From Bacteroidota bacterium (GTDB lineage: Bacteria > Bacteroidota > Bacteroidia > Bacteroidales > B18-G4): a stretch of 23,128 nt of DNA. The translations under genes were made by a program, and so were the position numbers. Each line of letters starts with the position of its first letter. Position 1 is the first letter of the stretch. The notes under the pieces are model-generated. The model saw nothing but the letters and a program-made list of their open reading frames with translations, had not been told where the DNA came from and ran no database searches. The DNA lies in contig QMPN01000020.1 in NCBI GenBank assembly GCA_003648575.1, positions 1-23,128 on the forward strand, read 5' to 3'. This document shows, one piece after another, positions 1 to 6,993 of this stretch.

Positions 1-29
1 ACCCAGAAACGTAAGTTTATAGAATAGAG

Positions 30-85
30 GAACAGAGGAGTATGGAGTGCGGAATTATTATTCAACATTCTATACTCCTCTGTTC
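30..85. repeat. Long inverted repeat (hairpin) upstream of the ROK gene
   Basis: Bases 30-43 (GAACAGAGGAGTAT) are the exact reverse complement of 72-85. Pairing continues inward to 49 with 66 through G-T wobbles, giving a stem of about 20 bp and a loop of about 16. No T-run follows, so a simple intrinsic terminator is not obvious. It lies in the 122-base spacer before the ROK gene, which otherwise shows no gene. It could end an upstream transcript or be one copy of a dispersed palindrome. Confidence 0.7.
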
Positions 86-122
86 ACTATTCATTTACTA
101 TCTTGCATAAAAATTCCTATCA

Positions 123-1226
123 ATGGACTATAAGCAAGATAAAAGGACCATACTTTCCCTCGATGCCGGTGGCACAAATTTTGATTTTTTTGCTGTGAAA
201 GGGGGGATTTTGATTGGCGATAAGTTCCGCTACCCCGCAGCTGTGGATACACTGGACGAAATGCTCAATATGATCATCAAGGGCTTTGAGCAGGTGAAAG
301 AACAATCAGGAGAGAAGGCTTCAGCAATCAGCTTCTGCTTCCCGGGCCCGGCAGATTTCAACAAGGGCATTATCGGCGACCTGGAGAACCTTCCTCTGTT
401 CAGAGGAGGCGTGCCGCTAAAAGCCATGCTTGAAGAGCATTTTGGAATACCGGTTTTTATCAATAATGACGGAGACCTTTTTACATATGGAGAAGCCATA
501 GCAGGACTGCTTCCGGAAGTGAACGAAGCGCTGAAAAATGCCGGGAGTACAAGGAAATATAATAACCTGCTTGGTGTGACCTTCGGTACCGGATTTGGTG
601 GCGGGATCGTCAGGCATGGTGAACTGTTTACCGGTGATAATTCTGCAGGGGCAGAGATCAACCGCATGCGTAATAAATTATATCCGCAAACCAGTGCAGA
701 AGACAGCGTAACCATCCGTGCCATAAAGCGGGTCTACGCCCGGGAGGCAGGTCTGCCGATGAATGAGATTCCGGAGCCGGAAATGATCTATAAGATCGGA
801 ATGGGTGAAGATCAAGGAAAGGGAGAAGCCGCCAGGAAAGCCTTTTCTGAGCTGGCAGAAGTGGCCGGCAACAGCATAGCTGATGCGGTTACCCTGACTG
901 ATGGCCTTGTTGTCATTGGAGGAGGACTTGCCGGCGCCTGGCCGCTCTTCCTTCAGCAACTGGTGGATGAGATGAACTGGTCTTATAAAGAAATTAGTGG
1001 CAATGAACTGCCCAGGATGGAGATACTGGCCTACAATCTCAGGAATGAGGATTGCTTCAAGGATTTTATAAAAGATACATCTGTACCGGTAAAAGTGCCT
1101 TTTAGCGACAAAACAGTTGATTATGACCCGGTGAAGAAAGTAGCCGTAGGTATTTCGAGGCTTGGAACATCACGGGCCGTCGCCGTCGGGGCCTATGCCT
1201 TCGCCCTGAATGAACTTTCTAATTGA
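123..1226 (+). CDS. ROK-family kinase-like protein (sugar kinase/glucokinase type)
   Basis: A 367-residue cytosolic protein of the ROK (repressor, ORF, kinase) family, whose enzymes phosphorylate hexoses or N-acyl hexosamines with ATP. Visible motifs are the phosphate-binding loop DAGGTN (residues 14-19), FINNDGD with the probable catalytic base Asp116, and GTGFGGG (155-161), the second ATP/sugar-binding glycine loop. The usual ROK zinc site (CxCGxxGC) is absent: after GAE at 176-178 the sequence runs into an unrelated segment, and the usual ExGH motif is degraded. The protein is longer than typical ~300-residue glucokinases, with extra C-terminal sequence. There is no N-terminal helix-turn-helix, so a kinase is more likely than a ROK repressor. 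The start at 123 puts the P-loop at the usual distance from the N-terminus; no strong ribosome site is visible. Sugar specificity cannot be read. Confidence 0.85.
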   Translation: MDYKQDKRTILSLDAGGTNFDFFAVKGGILIGDKFRYPAAVDTLDEMLNMIIKGFEQVKEQSGEKASAISFCFPGPADFNKGIIGDLENLPLFRGGVPLKAMLEEHFGIPVFINNDGDLFTYGEAIAGLLPEVNEALKNAGSTRKYNNLLGVTFGTGFGGGIVRHGELFTGDNSAGAEINRMRNKLYPQTSAEDSVTIRAIKRVYAREAGLPMNEIPEPEMIYKIGMGEDQGKGEAARKAFSELAEVAGNSIADAVTLTDGLVVIGGGLAGAWPLFLQQLVDEMNWSYKEISGNELPRMEILAYNLRNEDCFKDFIKDTSVPVKVPFSDKTVDYDPVKKVAVGISRLGTSRAVAVGAYAFALNELSN

Positions 1227-1256
1227 TAATTGGTTAATATGAAAGTTCAACTTAAC

Positions 1257-1328
1257 GTCATTTCGAACGCAGTGAGAAATCTGTTCATAAAAATTAGCAT
1301 ATAGATTTCTCCCTCAGGTCGAAATAAC
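1257..1328. repeat. Palindromic REP-like intergenic element
   Basis: The left arm starts GTCATTTCGA at 1257 and ends GAGAAATCT at 1282. The right arm starts AGATTTCTC at 1303 and ends TCGAAATAAC at 1328. The arms are near-perfect reverse complements with a ~20-base loop. From memory, palindromes of the form GTCATTTCGA...GAGAAATCT recur between genes in many Bacteroidota genomes, so this is probably one copy of a dispersed family. It lies between the ROK and MBL genes, both read to the right, and may act as a terminator or RNA stabiliser. Confidence 0.7.
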
Positions 1329-1347
1329 TACAATTAGGATTAGATTT

Positions 1348-1361
1348 AACACTCAAAACTG
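1348..1361. repeat. Short heptamer pair before the MBL gene
   Basis: Two consecutive 7-bp units, AACACTC and AAAACTG, lie immediately upstream of the MBL start codon. They match the style of the (CAACACT) heptamers at 16793-16820 and are part of the window-wide heptamer pattern. Confidence 0.4.
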
Positions 1362-1363
1362 AA

Positions 1364-2203
1364 ATGAATCTATTTGCAATAGAAACCGGAAACCTGAAGT
1401 TAGATGGTGGGACTATGTTTGGTGTAGTGCCAAAGGTGCTCTGGCAAAAACAATATCCTGCTGATGAGAACAACCTTTGCAACTGGGCCATGCGTTGCCT
1501 TCTCATCAAAGATGAGGACAGGCTTATCCTGATCGATAATGGCATTGGCGACAAACAGGAACATAGTTTCCTGAAACACTATCACCTGAACGGGGATGAC
1601 ACCCTGGAAGGTTCACTGGCCAAGTACGGCTTCAAACCATCAGATGTAACCGACATGATCCTTACCCATCTGCATTTCGACCATTGCGGAGGCAGCATAA
1701 AATATAATGATGACCAAACAGCATACGAATTAGCATTTCCCAATGCCACCTATTGGGTCAGCCGTGCACAACATGACTGGGCGACAGATCCGAACCATCG
1801 CGAAAGCGCGTCCTTCCTGAAAGAAAATATTTTCCCCATACAGGAAGGTGGTAAGCTGAAGCTAATTGAAGAGGAAGGCGAGATACTGCCACACATCTCC
1901 GTCAGGATCTACAATGGGCATACCGAAGGACAGATCATCCCCTTGATCTCATATCATGGCCGGACGATAGCCTTTATGGCCGACCTCCTGCCGGCAACAC
2001 CACATATTCCCATGTCATGGATCATGGCCTATGATACGAAGCCCCTGCTAACCCTTGAAGATAAAAGCAGGTTCTATTCAGAAGCCATACCGGGCGATTA
2101 CATCCTCTTTTTTGAGCATGACCTTTACAATGAGTGCTGCACTATTCAGGAAACGGAAAAAGGAGTGAGGGTGAAGGAGACGTTTAAACTTTCAAAAATT
2201 TAA
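1364..2203 (+). CDS. MBL-fold metallo-hydrolase
   Basis: A 279-residue protein of the metallo-beta-lactamase fold. The zinc-binding signature THLHFDH is at residues 101-107 (His102, His104, Asp106, His107), followed by His186 in YNGHTEGQ, Asp207 in MADLLP and His252 in FFEHDL. This is the complete ligand set of a dinuclear MBL hydrolase. The overall pattern (IDNG near 57-60, HLHFDHCGG, NGHTEGQ) resembles the lactonase/quorum-quenching-like and alkylsulfatase-like branch, but lactonase activity is not shown by this. There is no signal peptide, so it is probably cytosolic. It sits 137 bases after the ROK gene with a palindrome between, so co-transcription is uncertain. It ends facing the HMG-CoA lyase gene. 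The start at 1364 is the only ATG that keeps the N-terminal beta strands. The substrate is unknown. Confidence 0.85.
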   Translation: MNLFAIETGNLKLDGGTMFGVVPKVLWQKQYPADENNLCNWAMRCLLIKDEDRLILIDNGIGDKQEHSFLKHYHLNGDDTLEGSLAKYGFKPSDVTDMILTHLHFDHCGGSIKYNDDQTAYELAFPNATYWVSRAQHDWATDPNHRESASFLKENIFPIQEGGKLKLIEEEGEILPHISVRIYNGHTEGQIIPLISYHGRTIAFMADLLPATPHIPMSWIMAYDTKPLLTLEDKSRFYSEAIPGDYILFFEHDLYNECCTIQETEKGVRVKETFKLSKI

Positions 2204-2210
2204 AGAGATG

Positions 2211-2300
2211 TTGCTAGGTTCTAGGTGGATTCTACTATCTCCATTCAAAACTCATGATTACCAATCTTCAATAATCACTATTCATTAGGATCTCATCATT
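2211..2300. repeat. Degenerate heptamer array in a convergent spacer
   Basis: The array begins with TTGCTAG (2211-2217) and GTTCTAG (2218-2224). The remainder of the ~90-base spacer between the convergent MBL and HMG-CoA lyase genes can be read in the same 7-base phase, with many units ending in ATT or similar. Only the first units are clear repeats; the rest is a weak periodicity. No terminator hairpin is evident here. Confidence 0.4.
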
Positions 2301-3143
2301 CTAAAAGCTGTATCTAGATGCAATTTTCCTCAGAAGTTTAGCATCCAAACCATGTTCAATATTATTCTTTTCACAATACTCCACCAGTGATAGCGTATTC
2401 AGGTTTCCGAGGAGATCACGGTCTGTCATGGGGCAGCCTCCGATGCCTCCAAGAACAGTATCGAAGCGTCTGACGCCTGCCTGGTAGGCGGCATCTATCT
2501 TATCATAATACTCATTTGGGATGGTATGCAGGTGGATACCGAATTCCATTTCCGGAAATGCCGGGATGAGCCTGCTAAATACGTCATGGATCAGGTCGGG
2601 CCCTGCCAGGCCAATCACATCTGCAATGGGGAGCACACGAAAACCCTCTTCATAAAAATAGCCTGAGAAGTCCTCCAACATATCGATAGACCAGGAATCG
2701 CCATATGGATTTCCGAAGCCCATGGAGATTACTACCAGCAATTCCTTGAGGTTTGCTTCCGCCAGGTCTTGCAGCTCCCTTACAAACAATTTCGACTTAT
2801 CGAAGTTAGAGTTGATATTTTTTCTCTGGAAAGTTTCTGATAGTGCAAAAGGAAAATAGAGTTGATCGATAACATTGAAACGGATAGCTTCCAGGCCGCC
2901 TTTCATGTTAGCCACCAGGGCCATCACCATCGACTTTGTATCGTCCAGATCAAGGCCTGCCAGTACTTCTGGCGTATCCTTCATCTGTGGGATCGCTTTT
3001 GACGAAACAAAACTACCTGCCTCTACAGTTTCAAACCCTGCTTTTAAAAGCTGGTTGATATAATCAGTTTTCACTGCCGTGGGAATAAACATCGGGATCC
3101 CCTGGAAGCCGTCGCGGGGTGTTTCAATTATTTTTAAGCTCAT
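2301..3143 (-). CDS. liuE: Hydroxymethylglutaryl-CoA lyase
   Basis: A 280-residue DRE-TIM metallolyase that cleaves 3-hydroxy-3-methylglutaryl-CoA to acetyl-CoA and acetoacetate, the last CoA-thiolytic step of leucine breakdown. Visible catalytic features are PRDGFQ with Arg10 and Asp11, Glu41 in VEAGSFVS, metal ligands His204 and His206 in HLH, the catalytic-loop cysteine Cys237 in GGIGGCP, and Asn247 in GN. All correspond to known HMG-CoA lyase residues. The length is slightly below the usual ~300 residues. It lies downstream of the second lyase-like gene on the same strand with a 116-base gap, and opposite the carboxyltransferase operon, which supplies its expected substrate. A mitochondrial-type extension is absent, as expected. 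This is the paralogue best suited to be the true HMG-CoA lyase. Confidence 0.87.
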   Translation of the reverse strand: MSLKIIETPRDGFQGIPMFIPTAVKTDYINQLLKAGFETVEAGSFVSSKAIPQMKDTPEVLAGLDLDDTKSMVMALVANMKGGLEAIRFNVIDQLYFPFALSETFQRKNINSNFDKSKLFVRELQDLAEANLKELLVVISMGFGNPYGDSWSIDMLEDFSGYFYEEGFRVLPIADVIGLAGPDLIHDVFSRLIPAFPEMEFGIHLHTIPNEYYDKIDAAYQAGVRRFDTVLGGIGGCPMTDRDLLGNLNTLSLVEYCEKNNIEHGLDAKLLRKIASRYSF

Positions 3144-3221
3144 AGATTACATATAGTGAATAGCGCCTAACTGGAACTATAACTTACATAATTAAGAAAT
3201 TGTTCACTTAATAAATACAAT

Positions 3222-3249
3222 CAGGCACTAGCAACCAGGTACTAGCAAT
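3222..3249. repeat. 14-bp direct tandem repeat (two heptamer pairs)
   Basis: CAGGCACTAGCAAC (3222-3235) is followed at once by CAGGTACTAGCAAT (3236-3249), with two differences. Each can be split into two 7-bp units, so it fits the heptamer phase seen in other spacers. It lies between the two lyase-family genes, upstream of the downstream one. No convincing promoter was found in this 116-base spacer. Confidence 0.65.
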
Positions 3250-3259
3250 TGTGCACTTT

Positions 3260-4276
3260 TTACTTTCTCCCGCTCAACTCCTTCGGAATCCTACCGTTCT
3301 TGATGGCTTCGGAGCGCAGAGGCCTGCCGCAGATACGTTCAACCATGCGGCCGATCTCCAGCACCTTGTCAACATCAAGACCTGTATCGATTCCCATTTC
3401 ATCCATCATTACCACCATGTCTTCGGTAGAGACCAGCCCTACGATATTCGGATCTTTGTAATAGTAGTTGCCGGTACCTGAGACGGGAACGCCGCTCACA
3501 AAATTGGCAGGCTGTCCGCCTATGCCACCCATGGTTGATTCGTAGTTTGTCATTCCCGCCTGTAGAGCCGCCAGCACATTTGCCATACCCCATCCCCTTG
3601 ATGTGTGGAAATGAACGATATGTTTTGCCGGGTCCGGAATAGCATCCAACAACATGGAGTAATATTTATAAACCCTGTCGGGGGATGCTGAACCATCATG
3701 GTCGGCATGTTCAATGTCGTCGGCTCCAATATCAAGGAAGTGTTTGGTGAAATCAATGGCCTTTGACATCTCCGTGGGGCCTTCTATGGGGCAACCCCAT
3801 ATGGTGCTTACGGTACCATTTACCAGGATACCGGCATCATGACATTTGGGAATGTATTCCTCGCACATCTTGAAATACTCTGCAATAGTCAGACCGGAGT
3901 TTTTCATCTGATGTGATTCCGAAGTAGATACCATCACAAGGATCCTGTCAGGTCCGTATCCATCCTTTTTGGCCTGTATGGCCCTGTCGATGGAACGCTC
4001 ACGAATAGTGATCGCAGTCACGGTTACATCATCCAGTTTGTCTTTTACCTTTTTGCTTTTATGCAAACGCATCATCAGATCGTCAGCATCAGCAAATTGT
4101 GGCATCCCCTTCGGGTTACCAAAGTTGGTTGACTCAATGTTTCTAAAGCCGGCCAGGATCGATTGCTCAAGGACCCATAGCTTGGCCTCTGTCGGGATGA
4201 ATTGTTCTTCATGCTGAAAACCGTCCCTCACGGTGATATCACCAATTCTAACTTTCTTTGGATAATTGAAGCTCAT
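3260..4276 (-). CDS. HMG-CoA-lyase-like DRE-TIM protein lacking the catalytic cysteine
   Basis: A 338-residue protein clearly of the HMG-CoA lyase/DRE-TIM family. It has DITVRDGFQ with Arg17 and Asp18, WGCPIEG (160-166), which matches the family's GCPYEG segment, and metal-binding His222 and His224 in HFH. The C-terminal STEDMV segment (283-288) corresponds to ATEDLV of the lyases. Two differences stand out. The G-loop reads GGIGGQP, so Gln255 replaces the catalytic cysteine. The stretch from 256 to 281 is longer than in the lyase, with GL where GN is normal. It is ~60 residues longer than its neighbour at 2301. It is the first gene of the two-gene minus-strand unit and is divergent from the carboxyltransferase operon. 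A lyase/aldolase on a related substrate, or a non-catalytic partner, are both possible; standard HMG-CoA lyase activity is doubtful. Confidence 0.75.
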   Translation of the reverse strand: MSFNYPKKVRIGDITVRDGFQHEEQFIPTEAKLWVLEQSILAGFRNIESTNFGNPKGMPQFADADDLMMRLHKSKKVKDKLDDVTVTAITIRERSIDRAIQAKKDGYGPDRILVMVSTSESHQMKNSGLTIAEYFKMCEEYIPKCHDAGILVNGTVSTIWGCPIEGPTEMSKAIDFTKHFLDIGADDIEHADHDGSASPDRVYKYYSMLLDAIPDPAKHIVHFHTSRGWGMANVLAALQAGMTNYESTMGGIGGQPANFVSGVPVSGTGNYYYKDPNIVGLVSTEDMVVMMDEMGIDTGLDVDKVLEIGRMVERICGRPLRSEAIKNGRIPKELSGRK

Positions 4277-4284
4277 ATACTTAC

Positions 4285-4312
4285 GAATTTTAAATTTTGA
4301 GTGTTGAATTTT
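4285..4312. repeat. Four tandem heptamers
   Basis: The units GAATTTT, AAATTTT, GAGTGTT and GAATTTT are contiguous from 4285 to 4312. Read on the minus strand they resemble the AACACTC/AAAATTC style of other spacers. They lie just upstream of the start of the lyase-like gene and would be in its 5' leader if the promoter at 4342-4371 is used. Confidence 0.6.
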
Positions 4313-4341
4313 GGGCTAATTTGGCATGCCATTCTTCCTTG

Positions 4342-4371
4342 CTAAGATAGAAAAAAATGCCAAATTTCCAA
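4342..4371 (-). promoter_or_regulatory. Predicted Bacteroidota-type promoter for the lyase-like gene
   Basis: On the minus strand, TTG (4371-4369) is followed after exactly 19 bases by TATCTTAG (4349-4342). The known Bacteroidota primary sigma consensus is a TTG near -33 and TAnnTTTG near -7, 19-21 bases apart, so this has one mismatch. The predicted leader is about 60 bases and includes the heptamer repeats. Confidence 0.5.
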
Positions 4372-4550
4372 GTTCTGTTTATATCTTTTTGAGGCAGTGC
4401 GAATTGGACTCTGAGTCAACATTTTCGGGCCTCATACATATACTGAAAACTTAATTTTCATAAGTAGTAAATTTTAGTTATAATTGCATTATATTGTATT
4501 GAAATATACCACATTGTTCATTTTATCTTCTTTAAAATAAAAGCCTTCAG

Positions 4551-6158
4551 ATGTTCAAACTAGAGACCAAAATTGATGTAAACTCAAAGGAGTTTAAACA
4601 AAACAAGAAAGCCTTTCTTGAACTGCTCGATAAATACAAAGGGATCCTTAAGGATGTGACTGGTGGCGGTTCGGAAAATGCCATCCGCAAACACAAGGAA
4701 AGAGGCAAGTTACTTGCCAGGGAAAGGATCAATAAACTGATCGACCCAAACACCCCTTTTCTGGAACTCTCTCAACTGGCTGCTTATGATCAGTATGATA
4801 ATGGCTTCCCATCAGCAGGGATTGTAACAGGTATTGGTGTAGTCCAGGGTAGGGAAACGGTGATTATCGCCAATGATGCTACCGTGAAAGGCGGCACCTA
4901 TATGCAGTGGACCATCCGCAAGCATTTGCGTGCCCAGGATATCGCCATGGAGAACAAACTCCCGACAGTATATATGGTCGATTCTGGCGGGGCATTCCTT
5001 CCGGAACAGGATACAGTTTTCCCTGACAAGAATCATTTTGGACGCTTCTTCTACAACCAGGCCAGGCTTTCCGCCATGGGTGTACCACAGATCGCCATCG
5101 TAATGGGTTCATGTACAGCGGGGGGTGCTTATGTGCCTGCTATGAGCGATGAGACTATCATCGTGAAAAACCAGGGGACCATCTTCCTGGGTGGTCCGCC
5201 ACTGGTGAAGGCTGCTACCGGCGAAGTGGTGACGGCCGAAGAACTTGGTGGAGGTGACGTGCATACCCGTATTTCCGGGGTGGCCGATCACCTGGCCGAT
5301 AACGATACACACGCTATACAGATCTGTCGCAATATCTTTCAGTCGATGGATGAGCACAAGAAACAAATGTTGGATATAATTGCTCCTGAAGAACCTGCTT
5401 ATGACCCGCAGGAGCTTTACGGTATCGCCCCTGTCGACTTTAAGAAGGCAGTCGACTCCCGTGAGGTGATCGCACGTATGGTGGATGGGAGCAAATTCCA
5501 TGAGTTCAAAGAAAACTATGCACCAACTATCGTCACAGGATTTGCCCGCATAATGGGATACCCGGTGGGGATACTCGCAAACAATGGTGTGCTGATGCCT
5601 GAATCTGCAGTGAAAGCCACTCACTTTATCGAACTATGTACTTCTCGAAAGATCCCGCTGGTATTCCTCCAGAATATTACAGGCTTTATCGTTGGTAAGG
5701 ACTTTGAACATCGGGGTATCGCCAAAGATGGCGCCAAGATGGTACATGCTGTGGCCAATGCCAATGTGCCCAAGTTCACCATATTGTTCGGGGGCTCATT
5801 CGGTGCCGGAAATTACGGCATGGCCGGAAGGGCCTACGACCCCAGGCTGCTCTTCATGTGGCCCAATGCCAAGATCTCTGTGATGGGTGGCCAGCAGGCT
5901 GCTAATGTGCTCATCTCTGTGAAACAGGATCAGTACCTAGCCAAAGGACAGGAAATGCCTCAGGAGGAGATTGACAAGATGCGCAACAATATCGTGAATA
6001 AATACAACTTGGAAGGATCAGCCTATTATAGTACTTCCAGGCTCTGGGATGATGGTATCCTTGATCCGGTTGATACCAGGAAAGTTATAGGGATGGGCAT
6101 TGCCATGTCCCTGAACAATCCTTTCCCGGATCAGAAATTCGGTGTTTTCAGAATGTAA
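4551..6158 (+). CDS. liuB: Methylcrotonyl-CoA carboxylase beta-type carboxyltransferase (12S-like)
   Basis: A 535-residue acyl-CoA carboxyltransferase that moves CO2 from carboxybiotin to C4 of 3-methylcrotonyl-CoA, giving 3-methylglutaconyl-CoA. It has two crotonase-fold halves. The first carries [17 protein letters not shown] (185-201), with the oxyanion glycines. The second carries [16 protein letters not shown] (414-429) and [13 protein letters not shown] (435-447). These signatures are typical of methylcrotonyl-/geranyl-CoA carboxylase beta subunits and differ from propionyl-CoA carboxylase. The length equals that of Pseudomonas LiuB. It is the first gene of a five-gene operon: hydratase 12 bases on, then the biotin protein, acyl-CoA dehydrogenase and acetoacetyl-CoA synthetase. 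The normal alpha subunit with a biotin carboxylase domain is not in the window, so this protein may work with the 5S-like biotin protein as a transcarboxylase. Geranyl-CoA remains an alternative substrate. Confidence 0.9.
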   Translation: MFKLETKIDVNSKEFKQNKKAFLELLDKYKGILKDVTGGGSENAIRKHKERGKLLARERINKLIDPNTPFLELSQLAAYDQYDNGFPSAGIVTGIGVVQGRETVIIANDATVKGGTYMQWTIRKHLRAQDIAMENKLPTVYMVDSGGAFLPEQDTVFPDKNHFGRFFYNQARLSAMGVPQIAIVMGSCTAGGAYVPAMSDETIIVKNQGTIFLGGPPLVKAATGEVVTAEELGGGDVHTRISGVADHLADNDTHAIQICRNIFQSMDEHKKQMLDIIAPEEPAYDPQELYGIAPVDFKKAVDSREVIARMVDGSKFHEFKENYAPTIVTGFARIMGYPVGILANNGVLMPESAVKATHFIELCTSRKIPLVFLQNITGFIVGKDFEHRGIAKDGAKMVHAVANANVPKFTILFGGSFGAGNYGMAGRAYDPRLLFMWPNAKISVMGGQQAANVLISVKQDQYLAKGQEMPQEEIDKMRNNIVNKYNLEGSAYYSTSRLWDDGILDPVDTRKVIGMGIAMSLNNPFPDQKFGVFRM

Positions 6159-6170
6159 ACCAATAGCAGT

Positions 6171-6959
6171 ATGAGTTATAAGAATATTGAGTTTGAAATG
6201 ACCGATAATGCCGGTACCATTTGGCTGAACAGGCCTGATGTTCACAATGCCATGAATGCAGAAATGATCGGCGAGATCGTGGATGCCTTTGAAAAGGTGA
6301 ACGAGATGGATGATGTTCGCTTTGTGATGCTCCGCGGACGCGGAAAATCTTTCTGTGCCGGAGCCGACCTTAACTATATGAAAGGCATCGCCCGCTTTGG
6401 TTTCGATGAGAACTACCAGGATGGGCTAAAGCTGGCAAAATGTTTCAACGCCATCTATACCTGTACGAAGCCGACCATAGCTGTTGTTCATGGTGCCGCT
6501 ATCGGGGGTGCCAACGGACTGCTGGCAGCATGCGATATGGTGTTTTGCATGGATGATACCAAGTTTGCTTTTGCAGAAGTGAAACTGGGCATTGCACCCG
6601 CTACCATTTCACCTTATGTGTGTAAAAGGATAGGCGAATACAGGGCTCGTGACCTGATGATAACAGGAAGGAGATTCCCGGGGAAGGAAGCTGAAGTTGC
6701 CGGACTGGTGAACAAGTCGTTCGAGACAGAAGAAGCCATGGATGAACAGCTGGCCTTTACCCATAAGATGCTGATGAGCAGCGGGCCCGGAGCCATGGGA
6801 GCTACCAAAGAACTTATCTACAACCTTTATAACAAATACAATTTTGAAGATTCCATCGATTATACGGCAAAGCTGATCGCCGAGCTGCGTGCCTCCGAGG
6901 AGGGTCAGGAAGGCATGGCATCCTTCCTCGAAAAGCGAAAAGCGAAATGGAATGTTTAA
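6171..6959 (+). CDS. liuC: Methylglutaconyl-CoA hydratase (enoyl-CoA hydratase family)
   Basis: A 262-residue crotonase-family protein expected to hydrate 3-methylglutaconyl-CoA to HMG-CoA. Visible features are the CoA/oxyanion segment FCAGADLNYM (61-70), the second oxyanion segment GAAIGGANGLLAACD (108-122), and Glu136 in AEVKLGIAP, the expected catalytic glutamate. The other glutamate of classical hydratases (in GGGxELA) is a glycine here, as I recall for LiuC-type hydratases with GGxxGLxAACD. The C-terminal LEKRKAKW is the usual crotonase ending. It begins 12 bases after the carboxyltransferase gene and ends 34 bases before the biotin protein, so co-transcription is very likely. The pathway position between the carboxyltransferase and HMG-CoA lyase supports the specific call. 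A general short-chain enoyl-CoA hydratase is the alternative. Confidence 0.85.
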   Translation: MSYKNIEFEMTDNAGTIWLNRPDVHNAMNAEMIGEIVDAFEKVNEMDDVRFVMLRGRGKSFCAGADLNYMKGIARFGFDENYQDGLKLAKCFNAIYTCTKPTIAVVHGAAIGGANGLLAACDMVFCMDDTKFAFAEVKLGIAPATISPYVCKRIGEYRARDLMITGRRFPGKEAEVAGLVNKSFETEEAMDEQLAFTHKMLMSSGPGAMGATKELIYNLYNKYNFEDSIDYTAKLIAELRASEEGQEGMASFLEKRKAKWNV

Positions 6960-6993
6960 ACGGAACAAGAAACTGAAAAAATAAATACTAGAT

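Larger units (their letters stand above)
4277..4550. promoter_or_regulatory. Divergent intergenic control region
   Basis: A 274-base AT-rich spacer separates the divergent lyase-like gene (minus) and carboxyltransferase operon (plus). It holds heptamers at 4285-4312 and a good minus-strand promoter at 4342-4371. For the plus strand, a TTG at 4499-4501 and TATCTTCT at 4524-4531 form only a weak promoter match (22-base spacing, two -7 mismatches). No regulator gene and no clear operator palindrome were recognised. Confidence 0.5.

Noticed and set aside
4479..4486. TATAATTG as a plus-strand promoter box for the carboxyltransferase operon
   Set aside because: No TTG lies at the required 19-21 bases upstream, so it was not called.
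5109..5624. Long open frame (171 codons) on the minus strand
   Set aside because: It lies wholly inside the carboxyltransferase gene, whose motifs are clear in the other frame, and its translation is rich in His/Cys/Arg with no family features.
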